Shown here: positions 10,081 through 17,816 of the stretch, piece after piece
Position numbering within the stretch: position 1 is the first letter of the stretch
How the letters are laid out: every line of letters starts with the position of its first letter
Assembly: GCA_016707285.1 (NCBI GenBank)
Contig: JADJIA010000007.1
Coordinates: 1-64,000, forward strand
Direction: 5' to 3'
DNA: 64,000 bases
DNA from: Ignavibacteriales bacterium
Lineage (GTDB): Bacteria > Bacteroidota > Ignavibacteria > Ignavibacteriales > Ignavibacteriaceae
Notes under the pieces: model-generated
The model's database searches: none
Told to the model about the DNA's origin: nothing
Seen by the model: the letters and a program-made list of their open reading frames with translations, nothing else
Made by a program: the position numbers and the translations under genes

Positions 10081-10305
10081 CAGGTATTAGCTATTAGGTA
10101 TTAATTTTTTTTTTACTCCCCCAACCGTGTTAATCCACCTAATCCGTTTCATCCGTGTTTCATCCGGGTTCTATAAAAATACCTCTGCGAAACTCCGTCT
10201 AATCTGCGTGTATCTGCGTCCCACTTCCTCATCCACAACTAAAAATTCCATAACTCATTACCCATTAATTTCCTATTTTTTGATTTTGAATAAATCAGGA
10301 ATTGT
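10081..10305. repeat. Gene-free gap with inverted copy of the dispersed repeat
   Basis: Right after the decarboxylase stop comes GGTATTAGCTATTAGG (10083 on). Positions 10130-10230 hold, in reverse orientation, the same words as 7140-7225: on the minus strand GGACGCAGATACACGCAG and TTTCGCAGAGG, then GGATGAAACACGGATG. No gene or clear promoter is visible here. Confidence 0.7.
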
Positions 10306-11319
10306 TTGTCGCGGAGTTTATTGATCCCAACGCCACAAGGATTATACTGTCCTGTTGGTGATTTCCATATTGATCCCCATGGACAGGTGGATCGGGCTAT
10401 CATTTCACATGGCCACAGCGATCATGCCAGAAAAGTTGCCAAAAAATACCTTGCCCATAAAGATTCCGCCGGGATTCTCAGAACCCGACTTGGAAGAGGT
10501 ATTTCTCTTTCAACTCTTGAATATGGCGAATCTCTTACCTTAAATGGTGTTCGAGTTACTCTGTTCCCTGCGGGACATCTTCTTGGTTCGTCACAAATTC
10601 GCTGTGAATACAGAGGAAATATTACTGTATTTACAGGAGATTTTGGAACAACAAAAAACGATACATGCGAGCCATTCCAACCTGTAAAATGTGATACATT
10701 TATTCCTGAATCCACTTTTGGATTGCCTCTGTATAAATGGGAAGCTCCTGAAATTGTTTATCAAGAGATAAATGACTGGTGGAGAAAAAACAGGGATAAA
10801 GGACTTGCCTCTGTTCTTTATTGTTATTCTTTGGGGAAAGCTCAGCGGATATTAAATGCACTCGATCCATCAATTGCACCGATAATCGTCCATGAATCCG
10901 TTGGCCAAATGAATGTTTGTTATCGGGATGCAGGGATAAAACTGCCACAGACACTAAAAGGGTGGGATAGAGGAGGGAAACCCTCTGATGCCGGAGCCAT
11001 AATTTTGGCACCTCAATCTGCTATTTCTGGTGACTGGCGAACTTTCCCGGGTAAATATTCCACGGGATTTGCATCAGGATGGATGCTTCTTAAAAAGATG
11101 AGGAAGATGGGGGATATCGATAAAGGGTTTGTCCTTTCAGATCATGCTGACTGGAATGGATTGTTAAATGCGGTTAAAGAAACGGGTGCTGAAAGAGTAT
11201 ATCCAACTCACGGTTTCACGAAGCAGTTATCAAGATATTTGAAGGAGCTCGGTTATGATTCTTCACCCCTGGAGACTACATTCTCCGGTGAAAAAATGGA
11301 TGAGGATAAGTCAGTATGA
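10306..11319 (+). CDS. Ligase-associated MBL-fold DNA exonuclease
   Basis: This is a 337-residue metallo-beta-lactamase/beta-CASP protein of the ligase-associated (mRNA 3'-end-processing-like) exonuclease family. The metal site reads AIISHGHSDHA near residue 33. Further motifs are FPAGHLLGSSQI, FTGDFG, PESTFGLPLY, FVLSDHADW and the final VYPTHG. TTG 10306 is the likely start: an AGGA lies about 5 bases upstream and the MSRSLLIPTPQGLYCP opening matches the family. The stop codon overlaps the next gene's ATG as ATGA. In relatives this enzyme is paired with an ATP-dependent DNA ligase in repair; here the partner lacks its catalytic domain. Confidence 0.85.
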   Translation: MSRSLLIPTPQGLYCPVGDFHIDPHGQVDRAIISHGHSDHARKVAKKYLAHKDSAGILRTRLGRGISLSTLEYGESLTLNGVRVTLFPAGHLLGSSQIRCEYRGNITVFTGDFGTTKNDTCEPFQPVKCDTFIPESTFGLPLYKWEAPEIVYQEINDWWRKNRDKGLASVLYCYSLGKAQRILNALDPSIAPIIVHESVGQMNVCYRDAGIKLPQTLKGWDRGGKPSDAGAIILAPQSAISGDWRTFPGKYSTGFASGWMLLKKMRKMGDIDKGFVLSDHADWNGLLNAVKETGAERVYPTHGFTKQLSRYLKELGYDSSPLETTFSGEKMDEDKSV

Positions 11320-12218
11320 AAGCTTTTGTTACACTTTTCCGAAATCTTGAGGAATCTGCAGATCACAAGGTGAGGATGGATCAGATCATCGATTTTTTTA
11401 GAGTATCAACTGAAGAGGAAATCACATCTGCTATCGATTTTCTTTCGGGTAACCGCCCTAAAAAATTAATTGATATTTCAACTCTTAAGGATGCGATTCA
11501 ACAAATGGCATTTCTTCCTGAATGGTTGATCGAGGAAAGTTACAGTCACTCAGGTGATTGGGCAGAGGTTGTTTCACTCCTGATAAAACCTGTCAAAATT
11601 GATACCGGGAAAAATCTTTCTTCAATGATTGCCGGGGTTGAGAAACTGCGAGGTTTGGGTTCCACAATGAAAATGGAGGGAGTTTTCTCCGCTCTGCAGT
11701 CAGTTTCGACTGATGAAAGATATTTCCTGATTAAGTTGTTCACCGGGGGGACGAGGCTTAAAATTCCCGAAGAGATGTTGAAAAACTGCCGTGATATTAC
11801 ATCCGGAGTTCCACAAGAACCCGGGGATGGCACCCTCCTTGAGCGAGGCAGCCTGAACAAAGTTAAAGCTGTTCTTCTTTATGTAAAATATGGCAGGGGT
11901 GCAAACACCGAATATTCATTTGCAGTAAAAAAGGGAGACGGATTGGTCACCTTAACAAAAATAACATCAGATGATGAGTATAATTTTGGCAATGAAATTT
12001 CATCATTTGTGAAAAACAATACAATCGAAAAATTTGGTCCCGTAATTTCTGTAAAACCTGAAATGGTCTTTGAGATTGGATTTGATGAGGTTCGTTTATC
12101 TCCCCGGCACAAGTGTGGAGTTTCACTCGTGTCACCCAAAATAATAACTCTTCTAAGGGGGATTACACCCGAAGAGATTGGCTCCATCGAATATATCTCT
12201 TCTCTCATCTCCAATTGA
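11316..12218 (+). CDS. ATP-dependent DNA ligase homologue lacking the nucleotidyltransferase domain
   Basis: The protein has 300 residues; the family is normally about 530. Residues 1-160 match the N-terminal DNA-binding domain (LSGNRPKKLID, LPEWLIEESYSHSGDWAEVV, LIKLFTGGTRLKI at about 138-150). Residues 182-300 match the C-terminal OB domain (VKAVLLYVKYGRG, YSFAVKKGDGLV, NTIEKFGPVISVKPEMVFEI, RLSPRHKCGVSL). The middle domain, with the KxDG adenylation lysine and motifs III, IIIa and IV, is missing; a linker of about 20 residues joins the halves in a clean frame. KGDG at about 213 lies in the OB domain and is not the active site. It cannot ligate by itself. Possible roles are DNA clamp or regulator of the coupled exonuclease, or a deletion remnant. 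Confidence 0.8.
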   Translation: MKAFVTLFRNLEESADHKVRMDQIIDFFRVSTEEEITSAIDFLSGNRPKKLIDISTLKDAIQQMAFLPEWLIEESYSHSGDWAEVVSLLIKPVKIDTGKNLSSMIAGVEKLRGLGSTMKMEGVFSALQSVSTDERYFLIKLFTGGTRLKIPEEMLKNCRDITSGVPQEPGDGTLLERGSLNKVKAVLLYVKYGRGANTEYSFAVKKGDGLVTLTKITSDDEYNFGNEISSFVKNNTIEKFGPVISVKPEMVFEIGFDEVRLSPRHKCGVSLVSPKIITLLRGITPEEIGSIEYISSLISN

Positions 12219-12320
12219 ACTTCTTTTAATCAATTAATGTTATAACACATAGCATAGATTCAGATAAGTCATTCCTTTTCTGTCAATTTGCGAAAAAAAA
12301 TAAAATAATAAAAAAATAGC

Positions 12321-12345
12321 TGTTGCAACATTAAATGTTTTAACA
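12321..12345. promoter_or_regulatory. 25-bp near-perfect palindrome, candidate MarR operator
   Basis: TGTTGCAACATT and AATGTTTTAACA form inverted arms around a central A, with two mismatched pairs. It lies 53 bases before the yceI start, in the only gap before a yceI-marR pair. A second, 10-bp perfect palindrome (TGTTATAACA, 12238-12247) shares the TGTT/AACA ends. MarR-family dimers bind such sites; binding is inferred. Confidence 0.55.
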
Positions 12346-12397
12346 TATATTAGCATATCAATTTTATTTAATTATCACCCATAACATGGAGAACCAA

Positions 12398-12982
12398 ATG
12401 AAGAGAGCTTTTCTCGCATTATCGCTTGCTTTTATTTTTGCCGGCACATCATTTTCACAGTCATCATGGACATTTGACAAAACCCACACAAAAATTGGTT
12501 TCAGCGTGGATTACATGCTTATCACCGATGTTACCGGATATTTCAAAAAATTTGATGGTTCAGTTACTACCGCAAAAGAAGATTTTGTTGATGCATTAGT
12601 AAGTTTTACTGTTGATGCCACTACTGTTGATACAGACGAACCAAAAAGAGACGAACATTTAAAAGGTGAAGACTTTTTTCATACACAAAAATTTCCTAAT
12701 TTTACTTTTAAAAGTACTTCAATGAAGAAGGTAAAGGGGAACAACTATAAATTGGTTGGTAACCTGACTATGAGAGGCGTAACAAAATCGGTTGCTCTCG
12801 ACGGTACTTTTGGTGGCGTGAAAAAAGATCCATGGGGGAACACCAAAGCAGGTTTCAAAATGACCGGTAAAGTGAACAGAAAAGACTTTGGCATCAACTG
12901 GAGCAAATCACTTGATGGTGGTGGTTTTGTTGTTGGTGACGACGTAACATTAAACATAAATGTAACACTTATTAAAAAGTAA
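12398..12982 (+). CDS. yceI: YceI-family lipid-binding secreted protein
   Basis: The product is a 194-residue YceI-like lipocalin-type barrel. Typical text is WTFDKTHTKIGFSVDYM, RDEHLKGEDFFHTQKFPNFTFKS, GNLTMRGVTKSV and NRKDFGINW. A signal peptide (MKRAFLALSLAFIFAGTSFS) places it in the periplasm, where YceI proteins bind polyisoprenoids or amide-type amphiphiles. I prefer ATG 12398 over 12386: GGAG at 12388-12391 sits 6 bases before it and the signal peptide begins there. The marR gene follows 2 bases after the stop, so the two form one unit, probably under the upstream palindrome. Confidence 0.9.
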   Translation: MKRAFLALSLAFIFAGTSFSQSSWTFDKTHTKIGFSVDYMLITDVTGYFKKFDGSVTTAKEDFVDALVSFTVDATTVDTDEPKRDEHLKGEDFFHTQKFPNFTFKSTSMKKVKGNNYKLVGNLTMRGVTKSVALDGTFGGVKKDPWGNTKAGFKMTGKVNRKDFGINWSKSLDGGGFVVGDDVTLNINVTLIKK

Positions 12983-12984
12983 AA

Positions 12985-13434
12985 ATGCGTTTAGAAGACG
13001 AAATTAAACAAAAAAAGTTCAAAAACGAGTTTCAGAAAGCGGCTGTTAATCTGATCTATACCACTAACTGGTTAGAGGCAAAATTTGCACCGTTGATGAG
13101 GGAATTTGGCCTCACTGTCCAACAATTTAATATCCTCAGGATATTAAGGGGACAACATCCAACTCCCGCAACAATTAATCTGCTGAAAGAGAGGATGCTC
13201 GACAAAATGTCGGATGCCTCACGACTTGTTGACCGGTTGCTTGAAAAGGGATATCTCTCCCGTCAGGTATGTGGCAAAGACAGAAGACGAGTTGATATAC
13301 TGATAACTCAGGCAGGATTGGACTTACTCGAAAAAATAGATGTTCATGAACAAAAGTTTTATTCAGAGTTGATTAATCTCACTTCAGAGGAAGCGGATTT
13401 GTTAAACAATCTTCTCGACAAGTTTCGAGGGTAG
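12985..13434 (+). CDS. MarR-family transcriptional regulator
   Basis: The protein has 149 residues, the usual MarR length. The core winged helix reads LTVQQFNILRILRGQHPTPA, then DKMSDASRLVDRLLEKGYLSR with the wing CGKDRRRVDILITQAG, and a C-terminal dimerisation helix (LTSEEADLLNNLLDKF). It directly follows yceI and probably regulates that operon through the palindrome at 12321-12345. The ligand is unknown. An intrinsic terminator closes the unit. Confidence 0.9.
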   Translation: MRLEDEIKQKKFKNEFQKAAVNLIYTTNWLEAKFAPLMREFGLTVQQFNILRILRGQHPTPATINLLKERMLDKMSDASRLVDRLLEKGYLSRQVCGKDRRRVDILITQAGLDLLEKIDVHEQKFYSELINLTSEEADLLNNLLDKFRG

Positions 13435-13454
13435 AATTTTATCTCCTTTTAGTT

Positions 13455-13487
13455 AAAGGCTGTTCTCTTTGAGGGCAGCCTTTTTTT
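13455..13487 (+). terminator. Intrinsic terminator of yceI-marR
   Basis: AAAGGCTGTTCTC pairs with GAGGGCAGCCTTT around a TTT loop, followed by seven T. It belongs to a set of look-alike GGCTGT/CAGCC terminators in this window. Confidence 0.85.
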
Positions 13488-13572
13488 ATTTATAATCGTA
13501 AAAAATATTTGTTAGTTTGTCTTTTTTTTCCGATGTTTTATAACTTGATTTATTATATTTTGGACAAAAAAG

Positions 13573-13983
13573 ATGAATCTAACACACATCGAACACATTG
13601 GTATCGCAGTTGAAAATATGGAAAATGCGATCGCCTATTATGAGAATATTTTAGGTCTGAAATGCTACAAAATTGAAGAAGTAGCAGATCAGAAAGTAAA
13701 AACCGCCTTCTTTCAAATTGGGCAGACCAAAATAGAACTCCTCGAATCCACCTCACCCGATGGCCCTGTCGCTAAATTTATCGAAAAAAAAGGACCCGGA
13801 ATTCATCACATCGCTTTTGCATCCACTGGATTGCAAGAATGTTTGGATGATATCGCTGAAAAAGGAGTTTCACTAATTGACAAACAACCGAGAAAAGGTG
13901 CAGAAGGGCTGAATATTGCTTTTCTTCACCCTAAATCCACTTTAGGTGTTCTTACTGAAATATGTGAACACCCTCAAAATTAA
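13573..13983 (+). CDS. mce: Methylmalonyl-CoA epimerase
   Basis: This 136-residue vicinal-oxygen-chelate protein interconverts (R)- and (S)-methylmalonyl-CoA. It begins with HIEHIGIAVENMENAIAYYE and contains GPGIHHIAFAS and a late LTEICE. These hold the metal-binding His, His and Glu of the family. The gene heads the decarboxylase operon, 20 bases before mmdA, which fits supply of the right stereoisomer to the sodium pump. The start ATG 13573 is the only one giving the full N-terminal strand. Cytoplasmic. Confidence 0.93.
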   Translation: MNLTHIEHIGIAVENMENAIAYYENILGLKCYKIEEVADQKVKTAFFQIGQTKIELLESTSPDGPVAKFIEKKGPGIHHIAFASTGLQECLDDIAEKGVSLIDKQPRKGAEGLNIAFLHPKSTLGVLTEICEHPQN

Positions 13984-14003
13984 ATTCGGATATAGAGAGT
14001 TAT

Positions 14004-15557
14004 ATGGAAAATAAAATTAAAGAATTGATGGATCTCCGCAAACAAGCCCGCATGGGTGGTGGAGAGAAAAGAATTGAAGCTCAACATAAAAAAGGCAAAA
14101 TGACCGCAAGAGAGAGAATAGATATACTTCTTGATCCCGGTAGTTTTGAAGAATTTGACATGTTTGTTTCACATCGTTGTATCGATTTTGGTCTCGATCA
14201 ACAACAATATCTTTCTGATGGTGTTGTTACGGGCTACGGAACAATTGATGGCAGACTTGTATATATCTTTTCACAGGATTTTACAGTTTTTGGGGGATCA
14301 CTCTCAGAAATGTATGCCGAAAAGATTTGTAAAGTTATGGATAAGGCGTTAAAAGTTGGTGCCCCTGTAATTGGTATTAACGACAGTGGTGGAGCAAGAA
14401 TTCAGGAGGGCGTTAAATCTCTTGGTGGATATGCCGAAATTTTTGAGAGAAATATCCTTGCTTCGGGGGTAATTCCTCAAATATCTGCCATATTTGGTCC
14501 TTGCGCTGGCGGTGCTGTTTATTCACCGGCTTTAACAGATTTTATTTTAATGTCGAGAGACACCAGTTATATGTTTGTTACCGGTCCTAAAGTTGTGAAA
14601 ACTGTTACCGGTGAAGATGTAACTGATGAAGAACTTGGTGGAGCTTATGTTCACGGTTCAAAATCGGGTGTTGCACACTTTATTGCAGAGGATGAAGAAG
14701 AAGGAATCATGTTGATAAGGAAACTGCTCAGCTTCCTTCCTCAAAACAACCTTGAAGATCCCCCGCTGGCTCCGTGTGATGACCCCATCGACAGACTTGA
14801 AGACCACCTCAACTCAATAATTCCGGATAATCCTGCAGTTCCTTATGATGTTAGAGATGTCATCCATGCAGTTGTGGATTATAACGAGTTTGTTGAAGTT
14901 CAGAGACATTATGCTCCAAACATAGTTATCGGTTTTGCGCGGTTTAATGGAATGTCAGTTGGTATGGTAGCAAACCAGCCAAACTACATTGCCGGTGTTC
15001 TTGATATAAATTCTTCAAGAAAAGCTGCAAGATTTGTAAGATTTTGTGATGCTTTTAATATTCCTGTTGTAACTTTTGTTGATGTTCCGGGCTTCCTGCC
15101 TGGCACAGCCCAGGAATACGGTGGAATTATTATACATGGTGCAAAACTTCTGTTTGCTTACGGTGAGGCAACTGTTCCGAAAGTTACAGTGGTTTTAAGA
15201 AAAGCCTATGGCGGTGCATACGATGTTATGGGATCAAAACACTTGAGAGGTGATATTAATTACGCCTGGCCATCTGCTGAAATCGCAGTTATGGGTCCCA
15301 AAGGTGCAATTGAAATCCTTCACAACAAAGAAATAAGTGCCATAACAGATGATAAGGAACGCGTGGAATTCATCAAACAAAAAGAAGAAGAATACAAAAG
15401 CAAATTTGCTTCTCCTTATGTTGCGGCTAAATACGGTTATCTTGATGATGTAATTGAGCCGAGAAACACCCGTTTCAGAGTGATAAGAGCATTGCAGTCG
15501 CTTGCGACAAAAAAAGATACACTTCCTCCAAAAAAACATGCCAATATACCGCTTTAA
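14004..15557 (+). CDS. mmdA: Methylmalonyl-CoA decarboxylase alpha (carboxyltransferase) subunit
   Basis: The protein has 517 residues, the normal length for biotin-dependent acyl-CoA carboxyltransferases. Marker stretches are GGGEKRIEAQHKKGKMTARERID, FTVFGGSLSEMYAEKICKVMD, INDSGGARIQEGV, GPCAGGAVYSPALTDFI and VPGFLPGTAQEYGGII. It moves CO2 from methylmalonyl-CoA to biotin on the carrier protein. Alone it could be read as a propionyl-CoA carboxylase beta subunit. The neighbouring gamma, carrier and membrane beta subunits point to the Na+-pumping decarboxylase. Cytoplasmic, bound to the membrane complex. Confidence 0.93.
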   Translation: MENKIKELMDLRKQARMGGGEKRIEAQHKKGKMTARERIDILLDPGSFEEFDMFVSHRCIDFGLDQQQYLSDGVVTGYGTIDGRLVYIFSQDFTVFGGSLSEMYAEKICKVMDKALKVGAPVIGINDSGGARIQEGVKSLGGYAEIFERNILASGVIPQISAIFGPCAGGAVYSPALTDFILMSRDTSYMFVTGPKVVKTVTGEDVTDEELGGAYVHGSKSGVAHFIAEDEEEGIMLIRKLLSFLPQNNLEDPPLAPCDDPIDRLEDHLNSIIPDNPAVPYDVRDVIHAVVDYNEFVEVQRHYAPNIVIGFARFNGMSVGMVANQPNYIAGVLDINSSRKAARFVRFCDAFNIPVVTFVDVPGFLPGTAQEYGGIIIHGAKLLFAYGEATVPKVTVVLRKAYGGAYDVMGSKHLRGDINYAWPSAEIAVMGPKGAIEILHNKEISAITDDKERVEFIKQKEEEYKSKFASPYVAAKYGYLDDVIEPRNTRFRVIRALQSLATKKDTLPPKKHANIPL

Positions 15558-15569
15558 AACGGAGAGGAA

Positions 15570-16106
15570 ATGACAAAGAAAATATTCTTAATATCCTTTT
15601 TGGTATTGTTCTTCTGCGGTGTGGTCTATTCCCAGAATGTCAACGCAAAAACGAAGACGCCAACGGACTCTTCGATAACAACTGCGGTAGATACTTCGGT
15701 CAAAAAAGCCCCTGTTGATGACGGCGAACTTATTCATTTTAATATCGCCCGGGTCACCGATGTTGATATCAAGGGTAAGGGAAACAGCCTCATGTTAACC
15801 TTGATAGGGATGGGTGTGGTATTTTCTGCATTATGGCTGTTATATGTAAGTTTTGCATTGGTGAGTAAATTACTTAGAAAACAAATGCAACAGAAACAAC
15901 AAAAAGCCAACCCATCGAAAACTGCTGAACTTGAGAAAGAAGTCTCTATTGAAATTGCTGCTGCAATCGCAATGGCTCTTTCTGTTCATCTTGGAGGCAA
16001 TCACGATTCGGAAAATGCAATATTGACAATTCAAAGAGCATCGAGGAACTATTCACCCTGGAGTTCAAAGATTTACAACTTGAGACATCACCCACGAAAC
16101 TGGTAA
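15570..16106 (+). CDS. OadG-family gamma/delta subunit of the sodium-pump decarboxylase
   Basis: The product has 178 residues with an N-terminal hydrophobic segment that looks like a signal sequence (MTKKIFLISFLVLFFCGVVYS). A second membrane helix lies at about residues 72-95 (SLMLTLIGMGVVFSALWLLY). A charged KQMQQKQQKA linker leads to a C-terminal SIEIAAAIAMALSVHL and YSPWSSKIYNLRHHP. The last is typical of OadG-like subunits fused to a carrier-docking tail. Its job is to assemble the carboxyltransferase and biotin carrier on the membrane beta subunit. It lies 12 bases after mmdA and 15 before the carrier gene. Confidence 0.85.
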   Translation: MTKKIFLISFLVLFFCGVVYSQNVNAKTKTPTDSSITTAVDTSVKKAPVDDGELIHFNIARVTDVDIKGKGNSLMLTLIGMGVVFSALWLLYVSFALVSKLLRKQMQQKQQKANPSKTAELEKEVSIEIAAAIAMALSVHLGGNHDSENAILTIQRASRNYSPWSSKIYNLRHHPRNW

Positions 16107-16121
16107 AACACAGAGACTAAG

Positions 16122-16562
16122 ATGAAAAAATTTAAATTTAAAATTAATGGCAATGACTATGAAGTCAACATTAAAAGTGTTGAAAGTAATCTTGCTGAAG
16201 TGGAAGTAAATGGTACTTCTTACGAGGTTGAGCTTGAACAAAAAATGGCACAGCCAATTACACCCCGTCTTGTAAGAGAACGGGCGATTCCATCAACTGA
16301 TGTTGACAAATCTATTACAAAAACTTCAAAACCACAACCAAAAAAAGGTGGCGGGATCAAAAGTCCGTTACCCGGAACCGTGCTTCAGGTTTATGTAAGA
16401 GTTGGAGATACAGTAAAGATGGGAGACAAACTTCTTTTGCTTGAGGCAATGAAGATGGAAAACAAGATTGAAGCCGACAAGGCAGGAACCGTTAAAGAGG
16501 TTAATGTAAAAGAAGGCGACACTGTTATGGAAGGCGATGTCCTCATTGTGATTGGAGATTAA
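16122..16562 (+). CDS. mmdC: Biotin carboxyl carrier subunit
   Basis: The protein has 146 residues. An N-terminal part (1-45) is followed by a flexible Pro/Lys linker (about 60-72) and a C-terminal biotinyl domain with the LEAMKMENK signature; the biotinylated lysine is residue 111. It carries the carboxyl group from mmdA to the membrane subunit mmdB. The gene is 2 bases from mmdB, and the RBS for mmdB lies within its end. The length and layout match decarboxylase gamma (biotin) subunits. Confidence 0.93.
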   Translation: MKKFKFKINGNDYEVNIKSVESNLAEVEVNGTSYEVELEQKMAQPITPRLVRERAIPSTDVDKSITKTSKPQPKKGGGIKSPLPGTVLQVYVRVGDTVKMGDKLLLLEAMKMENKIEADKAGTVKEVNVKEGDTVMEGDVLIVIGD

Positions 16563-16564
16563 AG

Positions 16565-17704
16565 ATGGATGGTTTGACCCAGTTCTGGAGTTACACATCC
16601 TTCAGTAACATTACAATCGGACATGTTGTCATGATCATGGTAGGGATTTTGTTCATCTATCTTGCTATCAAAAAAGAGTATGAACCCCTGCTTTTGATCC
16701 CAATCGGGTTCGGTATTCTCGTTGGGAACATCCCTTTTGTTGAGAATGTTGGATTGCAGATTGGAATTTATGAAAAAGGAAGCGTACTCAACTACCTCTA
16801 TTTTGGTGTGCTTCAGGGAATTTATCCTCCGTTGATCTTCCTGGGTATCGGAGCAATGACCGACTTTTCGACTTTGCTCTCTAATCCCAAACTGATTCTT
16901 ATTGGTGCTGCTGCGCAGATTGGTATTTTTCTGACACTTGTTTCCGCTATTGCTTTGGGTTTTACGCCTGAAGAAGCGGCATCAATCGGAATTATCGGCG
17001 GGGCAGATGGGCCTACTGCAATTTTTCTTGCATCGAAATTGGCACCACACCTTATTGGAGCAATTGCAATTTCGGCTTATTCCTACATGGCATTAGTTCC
17101 ATTGATTCAGCCTCCCATAATGAGATTGATGACAAACTCAAAAGAGAGACTTATCAGAATGAAACCCCCAAGAATGGTCTCCAAAACAGAAAAAATTATT
17201 TTTCCAATTTTGGGACTGCTTCTTACAACTTTCATTTCTCCAAGTGCTTTGCCCCTTCTTGGGACACTCTTTTTTGGAAACATACTGAAAGAGAGTGGAG
17301 TAACCAAAAGACTTGCCGAGACTGCTGCTCGCCCAATGATAGATATTGTAACAATTCTATTGGGACTTACTGTTGGAGCTTCAACCCAGGCCACCACATT
17401 TTTGAATGAAAAGTCTGTGTTGATTTTTGGGCTTGGTGCAGTATCATTCATGGTCGCCACAGCGGGTGGTGTCGGGTTTGTTAAGTTTATGAATCTTTTC
17501 CTTAAAGAGGGAAATAAGCTAAATCCACTTATCGGAAATGCGGGAGTATCTGCTGTTCCTGACAGTGCGAGAGTTTCGCAGATAATTGGTCTTGAGTATG
17601 ACAAAACCAATCACCTTCTGATGCATGCCATGGCGCCAAATGTTGCGGGTGTTATCGGAAGTGCTGTTGCTGCGGGTATTCTGCTCAGCTTCATGACAGG
17701 TTGA
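16565..17704 (+). CDS. mmdB: Sodium-translocating decarboxylase beta subunit
   Basis: This 379-residue polytopic membrane protein carries out decarboxylation of carboxybiotin and drives Na+ out of the cell. It carries the hallmark GGADGPTAIFLASKLAPHLIGAIA, whose Asp is essential in OadB, and GNAGVSAVPDSARVSQ near the C-terminus. About ten hydrophobic segments are visible. It closes the mce-mmdA-oadG-mmdC-mmdB operon and is followed by a strong terminator. Together the operon turns propionate-type fermentation steps into a sodium gradient. Confidence 0.94.
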   Translation: MDGLTQFWSYTSFSNITIGHVVMIMVGILFIYLAIKKEYEPLLLIPIGFGILVGNIPFVENVGLQIGIYEKGSVLNYLYFGVLQGIYPPLIFLGIGAMTDFSTLLSNPKLILIGAAAQIGIFLTLVSAIALGFTPEEAASIGIIGGADGPTAIFLASKLAPHLIGAIAISAYSYMALVPLIQPPIMRLMTNSKERLIRMKPPRMVSKTEKIIFPILGLLLTTFISPSALPLLGTLFFGNILKESGVTKRLAETAARPMIDIVTILLGLTVGASTQATTFLNEKSVLIFGLGAVSFMVATAGGVGFVKFMNLFLKEGNKLNPLIGNAGVSAVPDSARVSQIIGLEYDKTNHLLMHAMAPNVAGVIGSAVAAGILLSFMTG

Positions 17705-17748
17705 TATTGTTCAGGTTATAAACAGACAACCTGTTTTACATAATATTA

Positions 17749-17785
17749 AAAGTGGCAAGAGATAAATCCCTTGCCACTTTTTTTA
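17749..17785 (+). terminator. Intrinsic terminator of the mmd operon
   Basis: AAAGTGGCAAG (17749-17759) and CTTGCCACTTT (17770-17780) pair perfectly around a 10-base loop, and a run of T follows. The corA gene lies just beyond on the opposite strand, so it may serve both directions. Confidence 0.9.
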
Positions 17786-17816
17786 TATGTTAATATAATA
17801 ATTGAAAGTTCGGAAG

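Noticed and set aside
11940..11975. KGDG in the ligase-like protein as the adenylation KxDG motif
   Set aside because: It lies in the OB domain (YSFAVKKGDGLV, aligned to the AVWDGEQLV region of full-length ligases), not in a nucleotidyltransferase domain, and the other catalytic motifs are absent.
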